Of a stretch of 64,000 nt of DNA, positions 10,013-21,610 are shown one piece after another. This DNA is from Parietichytrium sp. I65-24A (lineage: Eukaryota; Sar; Bigyra; Thraustochytrida; Thraustochytriidae): NCBI GenBank assembly GCA_012862575.1, contig BLSF01000067.1, positions 62,001 through 126,000 on the forward strand, read 5' to 3'. The notes under the pieces were generated by a model, which saw nothing but the letters and a program-made list of their open reading frames with translations, was not told where the DNA came from and made no database searches. Numbering within the stretch: the first letter of the stretch is position 1; the number at the start of each line of letters is the position of its first letter. The position numbers were made by a program, and so were the translations under genes.

Positions 10013-13000
10013 CTTTCCTTTGATATGAGTAGTTTTGAGAGAGGATGTGTGATTTCTTGTGAACTCTTGTGTTTGGGGTTTGCTCAACTCAATTTGGTTG
10101 ACCGCGCTCACCTCAATACATTGCAATGGGCATAGTAAGCATCGACTATTTCTGGCGCTAGAATTGGTGTTTTTGCTGAGTTTTCGATAATCCACTTCAA
10201 TGCAGCTACGCACTTCAAGCAACTACGAAGGGCACAAAAAAGGAGAGCGCTGATTGTGAGGGAATTAAAATTTGCAAGAGAATATATATTATTCAGAGAG
10301 TGAGAGAGAGAGAGAGCACAAAGAGAGAGGGAAGGAGCGAAGTCTTGTACCATTCTTATGCCTTGTTTCCTCTCAAACACACTTCAAACACAAACCTCTT
10401 CGCCACGAAAATGCCTTGCAAGACATAACAAATAACTTACCATGAAAAGAATTGTGAGACGCACACGAATTGCACACTACTACTGGTGGTGTATAGTGTC
10501 CAAGTAGGTTGACGAGGTTTCTGAGGGCTTCTTCGCCAGTTGAACTCGCTCAACTGGCGAAAGTATACATTCTCGTCTTTGACAGGAGTGATTTATGATC
10601 TTGATCAAAATGGTAAGTCGCTCACCACCCTCCCTACCAAATGCTGTGTACTGTACTAGCCCTTGTAGCTCCATAACTTGAGCCATTGCTTGAGCGTACG
10701 CATGCCCGACTCCGTACCACCCTCCCTCACAAATGAAGTCAAAAACTTGACTGACTTGCAAGGAAGTCAGAAAGGAAGAAAGAGAGAGAGAGAGAGAAAG
10801 TGTGGGCGAGAGAGAAAGAGGAGAGCAAGTCCAAGTGGAAAAGTCGGACTTGCCTACGAATCTACTAAGCCCTGTACGTACCGTACCGTCACAAAAAAGT
10901 CGGAGAAGACTTTTGAACCAGTATGTTCTCAAACTCCCTTCAAGAGAAACCCATGAGCAGCTGGAAAATGTGTCTTGCAACTGCTCGTCATGTCTTGGAG
11001 GACTTTGCGCAGTACAATACCATACTGCTCCTGGGTAGGCGCAGTTGTTGGATCACCATTGAAAGGTTAAAAATACGAAACGCCATGAAAGGAACACTGA
11101 GACGAGCAATTTCCCAAGAGTTCACGGCTTTTTTGTACCTAGTGGTAACTATAATGATCGGTAGACTGCCGAAAACTTCTTTCGGTCGTCGCTCATCGTC
11201 ATGACTCGGAGGAAGCATTCGTGGTCCTACGTCCTTCAGGTACTGACCGTGAGTACTAGTCCCGTCTCAAGTAGTTCCAGTATGTTCCAGCTGAGCAGCT
11301 CCTCTTTCGCAGTCGATTGAATCGATTGATTGCTTGATGTTGATTGACTGAAAAACAAACTCGTTCGTTCGTGGTCATCCTGTTTGTTAATTCCCGACAT
11401 CTGCAGGGAACACACCCCTCCTATGGAAATGCATAGACGCTGAGTGGCAATTCCCTTCAATGACGCGGTTTTTTAGCGCACACCATCTTTGCCCGTCTCC
11501 CCACTCAACCATCTTCATGCTCCTTCAAGCCGTTCGTTCATTCCAAAACGGCCCTTCTCTTACTCTCGGCAGTGAGCATTGACTATGGGTGACACGTTTT
11601 TACACGTTTACATTTTAATTGAACAGCATGTGGCTTGAGTGTGTGGATGGGGAGGAAGGCGGTTGACGCTCTGAAATTCGGAGAGTTGGAAAGCGAGTTT
11701 AGAACTCGCCAATTATTTTTCCTGTTTTAACTGTCAAGTTAAGAAGCCTTACAACGCTGTACCGCGCTATGTACTCTACGAGTCAATGCTTGCCAATTGT
11801 ATGTTCATGTTCATTTAGATTGACCGTGAGACTGAGAGTTAATTAATTGTAAGAATTGGTTGTCAAGAAGATGTATTTTATGGGAAGGAGAGTCGGGTTA
11901 CCGGGTGTGTAGCTAACTCTATTGGCCGGGTTTTGCAAGAGTGTGCACCTGCGTTGTTGAACTCAAACTATCTCAAACTGCTCCCTGGTAACGATTACTG
12001 TATGACTGCAGGTACACTTGTACCGTCACTTTGCTTCACAGTCAGTCGTCAAAAGAACTCGCGCCTCTTTGCTTCGACGGGCTTCAGTGTAGATGCAGGT
12101 TGTGAGTTGTACTAGCACCGAGTGGTATTCAGAGGTTCACAAAATTGCGCTCGGTTGGCGTTATACGAGTGCTGGTAAAACTCCTCGCCTCTGGCTTGAA
12201 CTTGATGGCACCAAACTCACCAAACGATCTCCAAACCTCCCAGGTTCTAAGCTAGAGCTCATAGAACAATGTTCGTCACTATTTGATTGATAGCACACGA
12301 CCAATTATTTTTCGGATTCTAGAAATGTTGGCATGGTCTCTGGTGTCTGTGGCTCCAAATTCTGAAAATCCGCATACTCACAGTCAGTACTGGGTATTGG
12401 GTGTTACTACCAGGACTAGTACGTACATTTTGAAGCGAATCGGAACAGCTAGTTTTCACAGCCAGGGGTGGCTTGCCGCCACGCCACCACCCACCCAGCA
12501 CACACCTTCTGAATGAGCAGTTTTGGCTGAGCTCTGATAGCTCATGATTGTTGATTGTGTCATCCACAATGTAAAAGTGTGTTGGAACACGCTGGAAATT
12601 TTTTTGGCCAAAATTCAGAATTCACTGTCAGTCAGCAATTACTGCTCCTTCCTTTCTTCGAATGAGAAAGGTAGTGAATGAGAAAAGGGTCCAAAATTTG
12701 CTCATCCAGTGGGGTTGGTGTTCGTGCTCCAGCAGGCTTAATCGTTGCATTGGCATTTCACCTTCGCAGGGTGCTCCTGAGTAGCGCGACATGTCAAATC
12801 CCGTGCTGGACGTGGACGTGCACTTTACATTTCCAATTTTAACTTAAGGGTTAAACCTGCTCACTATCGTTCGCCTCCGCTCGAACACGAACTCGTGGCA
12901 GTAAATGGTTTGAGCGGTTGCACAGCGAGCAAAGAGGCGGAGTGAGCTGTTCCACATCCCTTGAGATCGAGTTTCAGCCCAAAAAGGGTGGGTTGCGTTC

Positions 13001-14059
13001 TCAAATTCGCTCACTGTCAACCAATTTACAGTTTTTCCATTCATGTTTTTGCAGGTCCAGTATTTACGTGAACAAGAGCGTTTCGCAACCCAAACACTCA
13101 CTTCGCTAAACAGAATTGATCGCCTAAATAGCACTTAACGACACGGTAGTAGTCACGGAAACTAGAGACTCCTGGAACTCACACACGCCACTGTGGCAGG
13201 GGCTACCGTGCTCACTATCCCGGCGATCCTCACGCCAGAGACAGTGTAGTGTGTACACGTAAAGTTTGTTCAATGAATGTAAGTGTAAGTACTGTACGAA
13301 TGAAATCCGTGTCATGCATATGACATCGCGTCTGGAAATTACCTCTGCTGAAAGGCAAATCTTCGAGCACGAATTGGAAGCTCAAAAGTGACGAAAGTGG
13401 CCAGGTACTCAGTACAAACACCGGGGCTCAAACCGGGTCACAGTGTGCGCGTAGAACAACACACATTGACCGTGACTGCGAGAGCTGGAGGGCTCGAGGT
13501 TGCAAAGTTAATGAGTTCCAAGGACATTCCAAGGATACACGAGGATACCAGCGGCCGCAGCAAGAGCCTGAGGTCGCAGCAAGAGTGAGCGATACTCGAT
13601 GCAGATTGGTTGATGAGAGAAAGGCAGCACTCGTGCGTCAACCGCTGAAGCAAATATGGAGCATCTGGAACACCGGGCGGCGACCAGTCAATTCGGAGAA
13701 GGGCGCAGCGTTCGCACTTGATATTGCGCGAGAGGTTTGTCGCTCAAGGTCTGTGTCCCAACGTCTCCAGGGAACGCGAGGTCGGGTCGAGGTTTTTTTG
13801 GAGCTCGCTCGATATGCTGTGCTGCTGAGAAGCATTTCGAGAACAAAAACTAGAATCCACCTTCGCGAAAGACTTGGTCCTGTCGCTTAATCGCATTTTG
13901 GGGAGGAAGGAAACGCCGCTCTGCAGGTCTAGGCCACTTACTTTGCAAGAGGCAAGGACCGGGACCCACGAACAAGCCATTGTTGAAGACCATTTCCAAG
14001 GAATATCTGCTCCATGCTCGAGACACTCCCCTCAAGAGCACAGAGTTTTTAATTCACCT

Positions 14060-14315
14060 GTCTTTTTCAGCCTCTTGAACTTTCTCCGGTAAGGTCAGTA
14101 CGCTTTTCGCAAGCACGCTAACCATCCATCTCAAACGATGTCATGCGGCCATTGCAAACCACCCACTCATCGTGCAATCCGTTGAATGAGATGTAATAAG
14201 CTCGCAGTGCGTTTCAGTGGTGTGACACTCTTCAACTCCCCAAGGTGTCCTGAGCCGACACTGACAAAGACGAAGTGCGGCCTGGTTTAATATTTTCGTC
14301 GCAGTACGGCGCGAA
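14060..14315 (-). pseudogene. Decayed fragment of the large Cys-rich secreted protein gene
   Basis: This stretch aligns in order with about 38902-39190, inside the gene at 35548-39444. A 34-base block (14141-14174 against 38982-39015) differs at two positions, and a 17-base block (14244-14260 against 39118-39134) is identical. Flanking pieces also match (GTCTTTTTCAGCC, CTTTTCGCAAGC, TCGCAGTACGGCG against TCGCAGTACGCCG). Between the blocks the copy has deletions and shifts that break the reading frame. It corresponds to the first of the two internal units of the parent, near its GDPSC motif. No intact ORF remains, so it is a pseudogene fragment of a duplicated paralogue. Confidence 0.8.
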
Positions 14316-16172
14316 GGTTGCCTCGTTGCCAACTAGCTCTACTAGAGGATCAAGCAAACTTCTTCCGTGAGAACCGGTCAGGAGGTTGACTGGGCTAGCG
14401 TTCAAAGGTGGCGTTTGAGTTACACTCTTGAAGGAAGGTTCCTGCGCATCGCGGCCTCGCGCAGAACCGATATCCAGGTTTGAGAGGACGGGCTTCACCA
14501 GTGACAAGCTTGCAACCAAGGTCTAGTAACATGCTCACACACTTGAAGACTTTCGAAATTGCTAGGATCCATTCGAGGTCGCCGTGGGTTCTCGGCCGCA
14601 GCGGACAGATTCTTCAGACAGCGCGACGGTGGTGGTGTAAACGTGACTTCTCAACACTTTGCCCAAGCGCTTCAAGCAACTTGGCCATTGCCAGCTCACA
14701 TGCAATTTTGTAAGAGAACCGTATTAACAACCTTGGATCCATGAGCTCTATCCGATGTGTGTTGCCATCTTGCTGCACCCGGACTTCCAGAAGCTCCGTT
14801 TGACATTCGCACTTTACCAAGCGCTCATTCTGGAATGCTCACTTCCAAGAGCGCTCGTGAGTGCCGTGAGTGCCTCTCCACATCGGAACCGGGATGGGGC
14901 CGTGTGGATCCGGGCCATGCTGCTCCTGGAAGAGTCGGTCCGGGCAAGCGGGAGTTTGTGCGTGGTATGTAGTCCTTACAGTCAGTACGAAATGCACGCG
15001 TTCGCGCTTGGCTCGAGTTGGCTGACTTGGCAAGACTTGGCGATGTTTAGGAGACAAAGGCGAGCCGAAAGGAAACGCACGATTTTGCGGGTGAAGAATG
15101 TTGGCAAGTTTCACAAGTTTCCCCGTTGCGGTAGCTTGGGTGAGGTTTCCTTTGTTGTGGGATGTTGTGGGACTCTTCCGGCAGTGTGTAACCCAAGCAA
15201 GAACCGAAATAAGCCTTCCATGCTCATCAACGAATGAACGAACGCTGGAAACATTCCATTTTCTCGGTATTCTAACATATTCTGACTTCTCATTCGCTAA
15301 TCCTTGTCATGTCAATTTTTCTATCTTCTCCTTGTTTAACCTAACCTAACCAGTCCTACAGACGGGAATCCGGATGGGTCTCCATGTTGACTCCACTCTA
15401 GCTACGCACAGCCTTGAGTACCTCCTAGCAGGTCGTCATGAACCAATGAACCAGAATCGTATGCATGATGGACTGATGGCTGAATGCACTAAGGTTAAGC
15501 GCTAGGAAATGCTTACACCATGGTAGCGATAGATAGTGAAACGCCTAGCCTTGCCGAGCGAGTCGGAAGCAGCCACATCTGAAGTTTCTGTCAGACACTT
15601 TTGGGAAGAGGATGGGAGGTTCTATGCCGTGGCTACCTATCAGAGTAGCCCTCCATGGTTTCAGGCTTTTACCCTGTCCTAACATAAAGTCTAGGCGTCA
15701 GTGACCCCCACAGCCGATCCGCGGAGGGAAGAGCCTCGTAAGACTCTATATAGCTTAAACTGTAAGTATTGTATCCGAAGAGGTCAGCGTCACCGCTTGT
15801 GCGTGCATGGTAGGATCATGATAAGTAGTATTAGTTGGAGCGGAGCAACTCTGACTCTATTCGGTGTGAGCGCAGTGAACTCTTTGTCCTATTTTCATCA
15901 ACTCAATTTGCGAAAACAGCAAAATTATGCAAATTTTGAAAGAAGCAGCGCATCTTTCCTCCCTCTTATCCTCGCATCAAAAGCTCATCGCAAACGCCAA
16001 GACGCCTAAAAGAAAAAGAATCCAATCTTTCGCACAAAGAGGAGCGGAGATCCCGCGAGAGAAAGATTTAAAACTTCACAATTAACTTAAAATTGTTTAT
16101 GGGACGAACGAACAGTGGTGCAAATGAGCAGCACAATGTGGGCGAACGCGAGCGCCCCAGCCTCCATTCCTC

Positions 16173-16199
16173 CCTTCCTTCCTTCCTTCCTTCCTTCCT
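16173..16199. repeat. (CCTT)n microsatellite
   Basis: About seven uninterrupted CCTT units lie in the gene-poor region, close to further CT-rich tracts. Confidence 0.9.
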
Positions 16200-16521
16200 C
16201 TCTGCATCTTGAAGGCATCCAACCTGAGTTCTGAGATTTGCATTCTCAAAAAGTTCTCTCTCCTCCACGTGCATCCCTCCCTCCCTCTCTTCCTCACGCA
16301 CTCTCGCTACTAGCACTACTATAGTAGGTCTCACCGTGACGACAGTCAGTCACCATACGGTCTCTGCAGCTCGCAATACGCTCGCAGGTAATAGCGCTGG
16401 TTGGTAGTCGCCCACTATCCCATACATCTATCCCGTCCTCCTCTCATTCTCCCTCTCTCTCTCTCTCTCTCACTCACTCACTGACTCTCAGCTCTCACAG
16501 CAGACGGATGCTCCACATTCT

Positions 16522-16558
16522 CCACATCTGAATTCTGAAATTCTGAATTCTGATGTGG
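16522..16558. repeat. (TGAATTC)n array inside an inverted repeat
   Basis: CCACATC (16522-16528) and GATGTGG (16552-16558) are perfect inverted arms. Between them lie TGAATTC-like units, so the 37 bases can fold into a hairpin broken only by regularly spaced T-T mismatches. Confidence 0.8.
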
Positions 16559-17092
16559 TCTCGTACGCTCGGAGTACTAGATCGCGCGCTAGGCCGAACC
16601 GTGGCGGCGCTTCAGCACTGACATGTGAATGAGCACTGCGGTAGTAAAACTTAATGGCTGCGTGCTCCGCGTAAGTGGGAGATAGGCCTGCCTCCAAGCA
16701 ACTAACTTGCCAGACATAGCAGACATAGTAGACATAGTAATCAAGACTGCCTTTGACAACTTTGACTCTCTGAGCACTTTGAGCACTTTGAGCACTTTGG
16801 GGTTCGCGTGGCGTGCACATCCTTGCATACACCGTACTCCCGTACTTCCGTACTCCGTTTCCTCTCTCTGTGTCGCCTCTGTCGCCGACGAGTCATACCA
16901 GAAAAGCACAGCAAGCAGGTCGTTCATAGTGCGGTGCGCGAAGACGAGAGGAGGCGAAGACTAGCAAGCGGCGGCGCAGAAGGGAGGTTTGGTTCGAGTG
17001 GCGAGGCTGAATGACCGGCAAGGAGGGCTTGCTTGGGTAGAGCGCGAATTTGGAGGTGGCAGCGAGCGGAGCGCTGGGTGTGCAACGCGCGG

Positions 17093-19273
17093 ATGGGGCT
17101 CGCGAGAGTGTGCCTTGGAGCTGCGGCGGCATGGCTTTCCTTGGGGACTGTGGTCGGCGAGCAGGAAAATCTGAATGTGTTGTTGATATATGTGGATGAT
17201 TTGAGGGGCGATGCTATGGACCTTGGCGTGCAGCTGCCTAATATTAGAACGTTCGCGGAAGAGAGCACAACGTTCACGCGAGCCTACTGTAACTTTGCTT
17301 TGTGTGGTCCATCGCGCGCAGCGGCGATGACTGCTAGGGATGTCAAGTCGCTGCAATATCTTGCTCATGGCGATGATGTTCCCGAGGAGAGCATCGTTTC
17401 AGCGGGGCTCACGATGCAAAAGTGGTTCAGAAAGAACGGGTACACAGTTCGCGGCGCAAGCAAGGTGTTTCATCAGCCGGCTAGCAACAAAAAAGTATAC
17501 GGCGAAAGCAACTATTACCAGCTCCCCGTCGCCGAAGATGGCGGCTGTGGGAATCTGATTCGGTGCGGAGTGGCCACAGGAGATGCCTTGGTCGATCGCC
17601 AAGCTGCGTACTGGGTCAATAATGAACTTGAAAAGTACCAGGACTCGACCGATCCTTGGTTTCTTTCCGTTGGCTTCCGGCGGCCACATATTCCATACCG
17701 GGTCCCCGAAGAATTTTACGATCTGTACCCGGATGGGGTGACGCTACCACCAAGCACTGTACTTACAATGCCAGACAATGTGCCGTATGCCGCGCACAGT
17801 GTCTGCCCAAACCTCTTTGACTTCACGGAGACGGAGTCCTTTTACAAATACTCTGGTCCGCTTCCAGATGACATCATCGAATACATTCAGATGGGATACT
17901 ACGCGGCGGCTTCGTGGGTTGACTCAATGGTGGGTCTGATCCTTGACAAGGTCCGGGAACTGGAAATGTATAATTCGACTTTGATTGTTATTACCTCAGA
18001 TCATGGGTTCAGCCTTGGTGAACACCAAGCTTATTGCAAGAGGTCGAACTACAAAGTTGCCTCGAATGTCAACCTGATCATTCGCGATCCTCTGACTCTT
18101 GGCGACTCGGGCATTGCCACCCCTACTCCTGAGGGGCGCAACGAAGACCCGTTTAGTCAAGTGGATATGTTTCCAACCATTGCCGACCTTGCCGGAATTC
18201 CTGTTCCGTACACGTATTACGACAGCACTGATGGGCTGGAAGGCTATAGTCAGGCTCATCGCATTCGAGGCGTAGATGCAGTCTCTTCGGTGACGCAGAA
18301 TGTTTTCAAGTACACGCCACCTGCTGGGGGGCGCTCCGGGCTCTATCCATTCGATTCGGTCACTTTCAGCGTCCAGCCCGCTTGCTTTGACTCGGACGGA
18401 GTCAAGACCGTGTGCGATTACGCCGAATCTTTCGACTTGGTCAGTTTTACTGTACGTACGCTCAAATTCAGATACACCCAATGGTTGAACTGGAGTGGGG
18501 GCTCAAGCGGCACGCCAGTGTGGGAGGATGGTGTAGTTGATGAGGAGCTTTATGACTTATTCTATGATACAGACGAGGTTTCCAACCTCGCCTCCCTGGA
18601 AAAGTACCAGGATCAGCTTGGGGAGCTTCGCCAAATGGCGTTCGCGCGTTATCGAAGCTGCTCGGACGGCTCTGCATCCGAAACCGCATGTGTAGCGATT
18701 GGTACCCACTGTGCGTACTCTAGCGTGTCAAAAGTCTGCGCCATCAAGACTAGTTGCAATTCATTCGCCGACGACCAAGACAGCTGTGAGGCGAACGAAA
18801 ATTGTGTGTGGGATAGCAGCGACGCTGTTTCAAATTGTGTGTCTGCGTATGACTTGGAGGATTTAGTATCGACGGTGGAGTCGAGGACTGGAGCTCCTAC
18901 GAAGGCGCCCACCGGAGTGCCATCTTCTGTACCTTCGGAGTCGCCAACCAAGTCGCCAACTAGGTTTCCAACAAAAGCGCCGACGACATCTTCCCCATCT
19001 TATTCCCCAACGAAGGCTCCTTCGCAGAGTCCAACGGCTTCCCCGACCATGGGGCCTACAAATTTCGGTGAGACAAGAGCACCAACGTTGGAGCCAACAT
19101 CCTTCCCGTCCAAATCACCAACTTCTTTTCAAACAGACACCAACGCTCCGACTGCGAACGCTTCTTACGAGAGCGACGTTATCAATGTATATCCTGATCA
19201 ACTGAGTGGCGCGCCAGCTCTCATGTCGTCAATATGGGCTTGCCTGCTTGTAGCTGGCTTACTCCTTTTCTAG
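17093..19273 (+). CDS. Iduronate-2-sulfatase-like sulfatase with PT-repeat stalk
   Basis: 726 residues, no intron. ATG 17093 starts a signal peptide (MGLARVCLGAAAAWLSLG). LLIYVDDLRGD (about 31-41) supplies the metal-binding Asp pair. LCGPSR (Cys at residue 71) is the C-x-P-S-R motif whose Cys becomes formylglycine in type I sulfatases. VGFRRPHIPYRVPEEFYDLYP and ITSDHGFSLGEHQ match the iduronate-2-sulfatase subfamily. It would hydrolyse sulfate esters of glycans in the secretory route or outside the cell; substrate unknown. After about residue 520 come a Cys-rich segment, a stalk of SPTKSPT/KAPT repeats (about 600-690) and a terminal hydrophobic stretch (SSIWACLLVAGLLLF) that could be a GPI-anchor signal. 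The surface stalk is an addition to the usual sulfatase plan. Confidence 0.92.
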   Translation: MGLARVCLGAAAAWLSLGTVVGEQENLNVLLIYVDDLRGDAMDLGVQLPNIRTFAEESTTFTRAYCNFALCGPSRAAAMTARDVKSLQYLAHGDDVPEESIVSAGLTMQKWFRKNGYTVRGASKVFHQPASNKKVYGESNYYQLPVAEDGGCGNLIRCGVATGDALVDRQAAYWVNNELEKYQDSTDPWFLSVGFRRPHIPYRVPEEFYDLYPDGVTLPPSTVLTMPDNVPYAAHSVCPNLFDFTETESFYKYSGPLPDDIIEYIQMGYYAAASWVDSMVGLILDKVRELEMYNSTLIVITSDHGFSLGEHQAYCKRSNYKVASNVNLIIRDPLTLGDSGIATPTPEGRNEDPFSQVDMFPTIADLAGIPVPYTYYDSTDGLEGYSQAHRIRGVDAVSSVTQNVFKYTPPAGGRSGLYPFDSVTFSVQPACFDSDGVKTVCDYAESFDLVSFTVRTLKFRYTQWLNWSGGSSGTPVWEDGVVDEELYDLFYDTDEVSNLASLEKYQDQLGELRQMAFARYRSCSDGSASETACVAIGTHCAYSSVSKVCAIKTSCNSFADDQDSCEANENCVWDSSDAVSNCVSAYDLEDLVSTVESRTGAPTKAPTGVPSSVPSESPTKSPTRFPTKAPTTSSPSYSPTKAPSQSPTASPTMGPTNFGETRAPTLEPTSFPSKSPTSFQTDTNAPTANASYESDVINVYPDQLSGAPALMSSIWACLLVAGLLLF

Positions 19274-20485
19274 ACTTGTAAACATATTTTTCCTCCTCTG
19301 TTTTCCATTCCTTGTACCCCAACAAATGCACATTGCCTTCGTTCACCACACCACTTCCCTTTTTCTTTTGCTTTCGTCGTTGGCCAAGTCCTGACAGCGA
19401 AATCACAAATCATGTCCACCTTCAACCGGGATCATTGTTCCTTTGTGTACTACTATACTGTACGGTACTGACTGTACTGTTTAATACTGAACTTGGCGGT
19501 CAAAATGGCAAACAAAACGAAGGCACAATGGCCATACCCTGGCCTAGCTGGCAAAAGCTTGTGAGGCTGACTGTGTTGACACGCAGCGATACGCAATGGG
19601 GCAATCCAACGTAGCAAGCAGCGCGTGGAGGGGGGGTTGCATTAATAGGCAGGGTGGTCCGGACCCAAAGGAGCAGGAGAGGCGAAGTCCAGCGCACACA
19701 GGTCGGGACTTGCCTCTAGTGCTTGGTACCGGTACTGAGTACCTGAACAACACCCAAGGATTTGTGTCAAAACGTTTACAAAACTGTCACGCAGTCGAAA
19801 CGCGCTCAACTGTCTCAAAACCTTTAAACAAATCAGTAGTTGTGTCATGTTCTCATCGTCCAACAACAGCCAACTTGGGTGCAAATCGCTCACATCTAAC
19901 TCCATAGTAGTACAACTCCGGTACAACTCCTACTCCAAGACATCCAAGACCTGTCATCCTGTCTCCAAACAGCTACTCTCTAGACTAGCTAGCGTCTGCG
20001 CAGCAGAGTCCCACTGCTCCACTAGCGCTACTGTTCGTGATAGAGCTGGCTACCACTTCAACGCAAACCTTCGTTTCGCACACCCACTCTATCCCCAAGG
20101 GCTACTCGAGCTAGAAATGCTTAATCTTTTCATGAGGTAGGCCTACGCTTTTCAATCAATACTTCATCAAATTGAAATGGATGCAGCCAACACAGCCAAC
20201 TAGCTGTTGGGTTTGAAACCCCAGTGGAAGCAGTGGAAGTGGCAGCGGCAGCGTCGGATCAGACCGCGTATTGTGTTGGAAGCAGTCCGCATATCCGGTG
20301 CTGCGAAAGAGCAAGCGGACACTTGGGTTTGCATGCTCGATACTGAGCTTTGGGGTTGCAAAGAAATAGTCTTTGCAAGGTGAATTGTGGTCAGGCTTTT
20401 GGTTTCTGGCTCGCAAGTCTGGTCGCTCGGGCGTTCTGGTCAATCTTGTCGCCCTGGACTCTTCGACGAAGAGACTACTTGCAAT
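19274..20485. other. Intergenic region, no gene seen
   Basis: It contains GTACTGAGTAC at 19732 next to GGTACCGGTAC, and TACTGTACGGTACTGACTGTACTG near 19457. No ORF with protein-like composition is seen. It includes the 3' flank of the sulfatase and the promoter of the next gene. Confidence 0.6.
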
Positions 20486-21610
20486 ATGCAGCTCGTCAGC
20501 CGCGTGCTTGGTGCTGTGCTGGCGTGCGCGGCATTCAGCGGTGTCGCTGCAGAGTGCGACTGTGGATATGTCGGCGAAAATTGCTCCGAGACTGGCTTTG
20601 TCAACCTGAACGACGAAGTGGAGCGCGTGGTGTTAACCAGTTTTCCCAACGGAACGTGCGCTGAGACTGGGACGTGCTTGGCAAACAACGGTGAGGCATT
20701 CTGTGTATGCGATGATGGGTACAATGGGGAGCTGTGCGACAACAGAGTGGAGGTTATACTTGGTGTCCTTGTGGGGATGGGCATCTTGCTGCCTGTGCTT
20801 GTCATGACGGTGGCCGGCTTTTGGCTCAAACGGCACGACAGAATTACGAACGGCAAAGACTGGGCTTTCGACCCAGCCGCAACAGTCTCCGGCCGCGCAC
20901 CAGCGTCAGTCATCCTCGCTTACCGTGTGTGCGTGTTGGTGTTTTGTCTCGCCACTGAAGTGGTCCAGTACGTTGGCGCTATCGACAGGTGGGGGGAGGT
21001 AAGATTCATTTACAGGTTCTACACAACCATCAACTTCCACCTTCTCCTGTTTTACTTTGCCCTTGGTGTCTACTTGTCGGCCAGGGCGGTGTTCGGCAAG
21101 GAAAATGACCAAGCTCGCACCAGCCCCAACTTTTTGGAAAAGCTGTTCTATGTTACTATGGAGGTGGAGTATCCTTCTACCATCTTGATATGCGTTGTCG
21201 TGTGGGCTGTCCTCTTTCCGCCTGCGGCAGCAAAAGGCTTTTCGTCGGAAGTGGTTCACTTTGTTTCACTCGTTCAACACGCTGCAAACGTGGTCTTCAT
21301 GGGAATTGACTTTCTGCTAAACGGGCTTGTCTTTCGCGCTTCTCATTTCGGGTACGTCGCAATTTGGGGCTCCATCTACTTGTTCTATCACAACGTCATT
21401 ATGCTCGTAGAATACTCGCTGGATATGCCTCACTCACCTTCCTATGGATTCCTTACCTCCTCTTCGCCACTGCTTGGGGTATGGATCGTTGGCTTGCTTA
21501 TCGCGATGGCTTTCTTTTACGCCCTCACGTACGTGCAAAACAGATGCAAGCCGTCCACTGCTGACCAGAGCATGTCCAGTGACCTCACTTACGCAGATAC
21601 GAAGGCGTAA
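20486..21610 (+). CDS. EGF-like domain plus multi-span (FAR-17a/AIG1-like) membrane protein
   Basis: 374 residues from ATG 20486, chosen because it begins a signal peptide (MQLVSRVLGAVLACAAF). Residues about 22-90 are Cys-rich with an EGF-like pattern (CDCGYVGENC, GTCLANNGEAFCVCDDGYNGELC). A first span follows (VILGVLVGMGILLPVLVM). About six more spans come after it, including LAYRVCVLVFCLATEVVQ, NFHLLLFYFALGVYLS, PSTILICVVVWAVLF and HFGYVAIWGSIYLFYHNVIM. Their order and the aromatic/His residues resemble FAR-17a/AIG1 or Rolling-stone type proteins, some of which hydrolyse FAHFA lipids. The family link is by eye. The ectodomain suggests a plasma-membrane or endosomal surface role. Confidence 0.72.
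   Translation: MQLVSRVLGAVLACAAFSGVAAECDCGYVGENCSETGFVNLNDEVERVVLTSFPNGTCAETGTCLANNGEAFCVCDDGYNGELCDNRVEVILGVLVGMGILLPVLVMTVAGFWLKRHDRITNGKDWAFDPAATVSGRAPASVILAYRVCVLVFCLATEVVQYVGAIDRWGEVRFIYRFYTTINFHLLLFYFALGVYLSARAVFGKENDQARTSPNFLEKLFYVTMEVEYPSTILICVVVWAVLFPPAAAKGFSSEVVHFVSLVQHAANVVFMGIDFLLNGLVFRASHFGYVAIWGSIYLFYHNVIMLVEYSLDMPHSPSYGFLTSSSPLLGVWIVGLLIAMAFFYALTYVQNRCKPSTADQSMSSDLTYADTKA

Larger units (their letters stand above)
10013..17092. other. 7 kb gene-poor region
   Basis: No ORF here has convincing protein character. It contains microsatellites (GA near 10298-10316 and 10776-10800; CCTT at about 16173-16199; CT/CACT at about 16450-16482), a TAACCTAACCTAACC stretch near 15338, GTACTCAGTAC at 13405, an inverted-repeat TGAATTC array at 16522-16558, and a decayed gene fragment at 14060-14315. 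A region at about 15510-15720 has several complementary segments, for example ACGCCTAG at 15541 with CTAGGCGT at 15691, and might be a structured RNA. No known RNA family was recognised. Confidence 0.65.

Noticed and set aside
14755-15237. 160-codon plus-strand frame
   Set aside because: It starts with a non-ATG codon, its composition is not protein-like, and nothing around it supports a gene.
15338-15353. TAACCTAACCTAACC as an interstitial telomere repeat
   Set aside because: Only about three 5-base units occur, and the TTAGG unit is not the repeat expected for most protists; too short to support.
15510-15720. RNase P or SRP RNA gene
   Set aside because: The conserved cores of those RNAs could not be matched; only generic complementarity is present.
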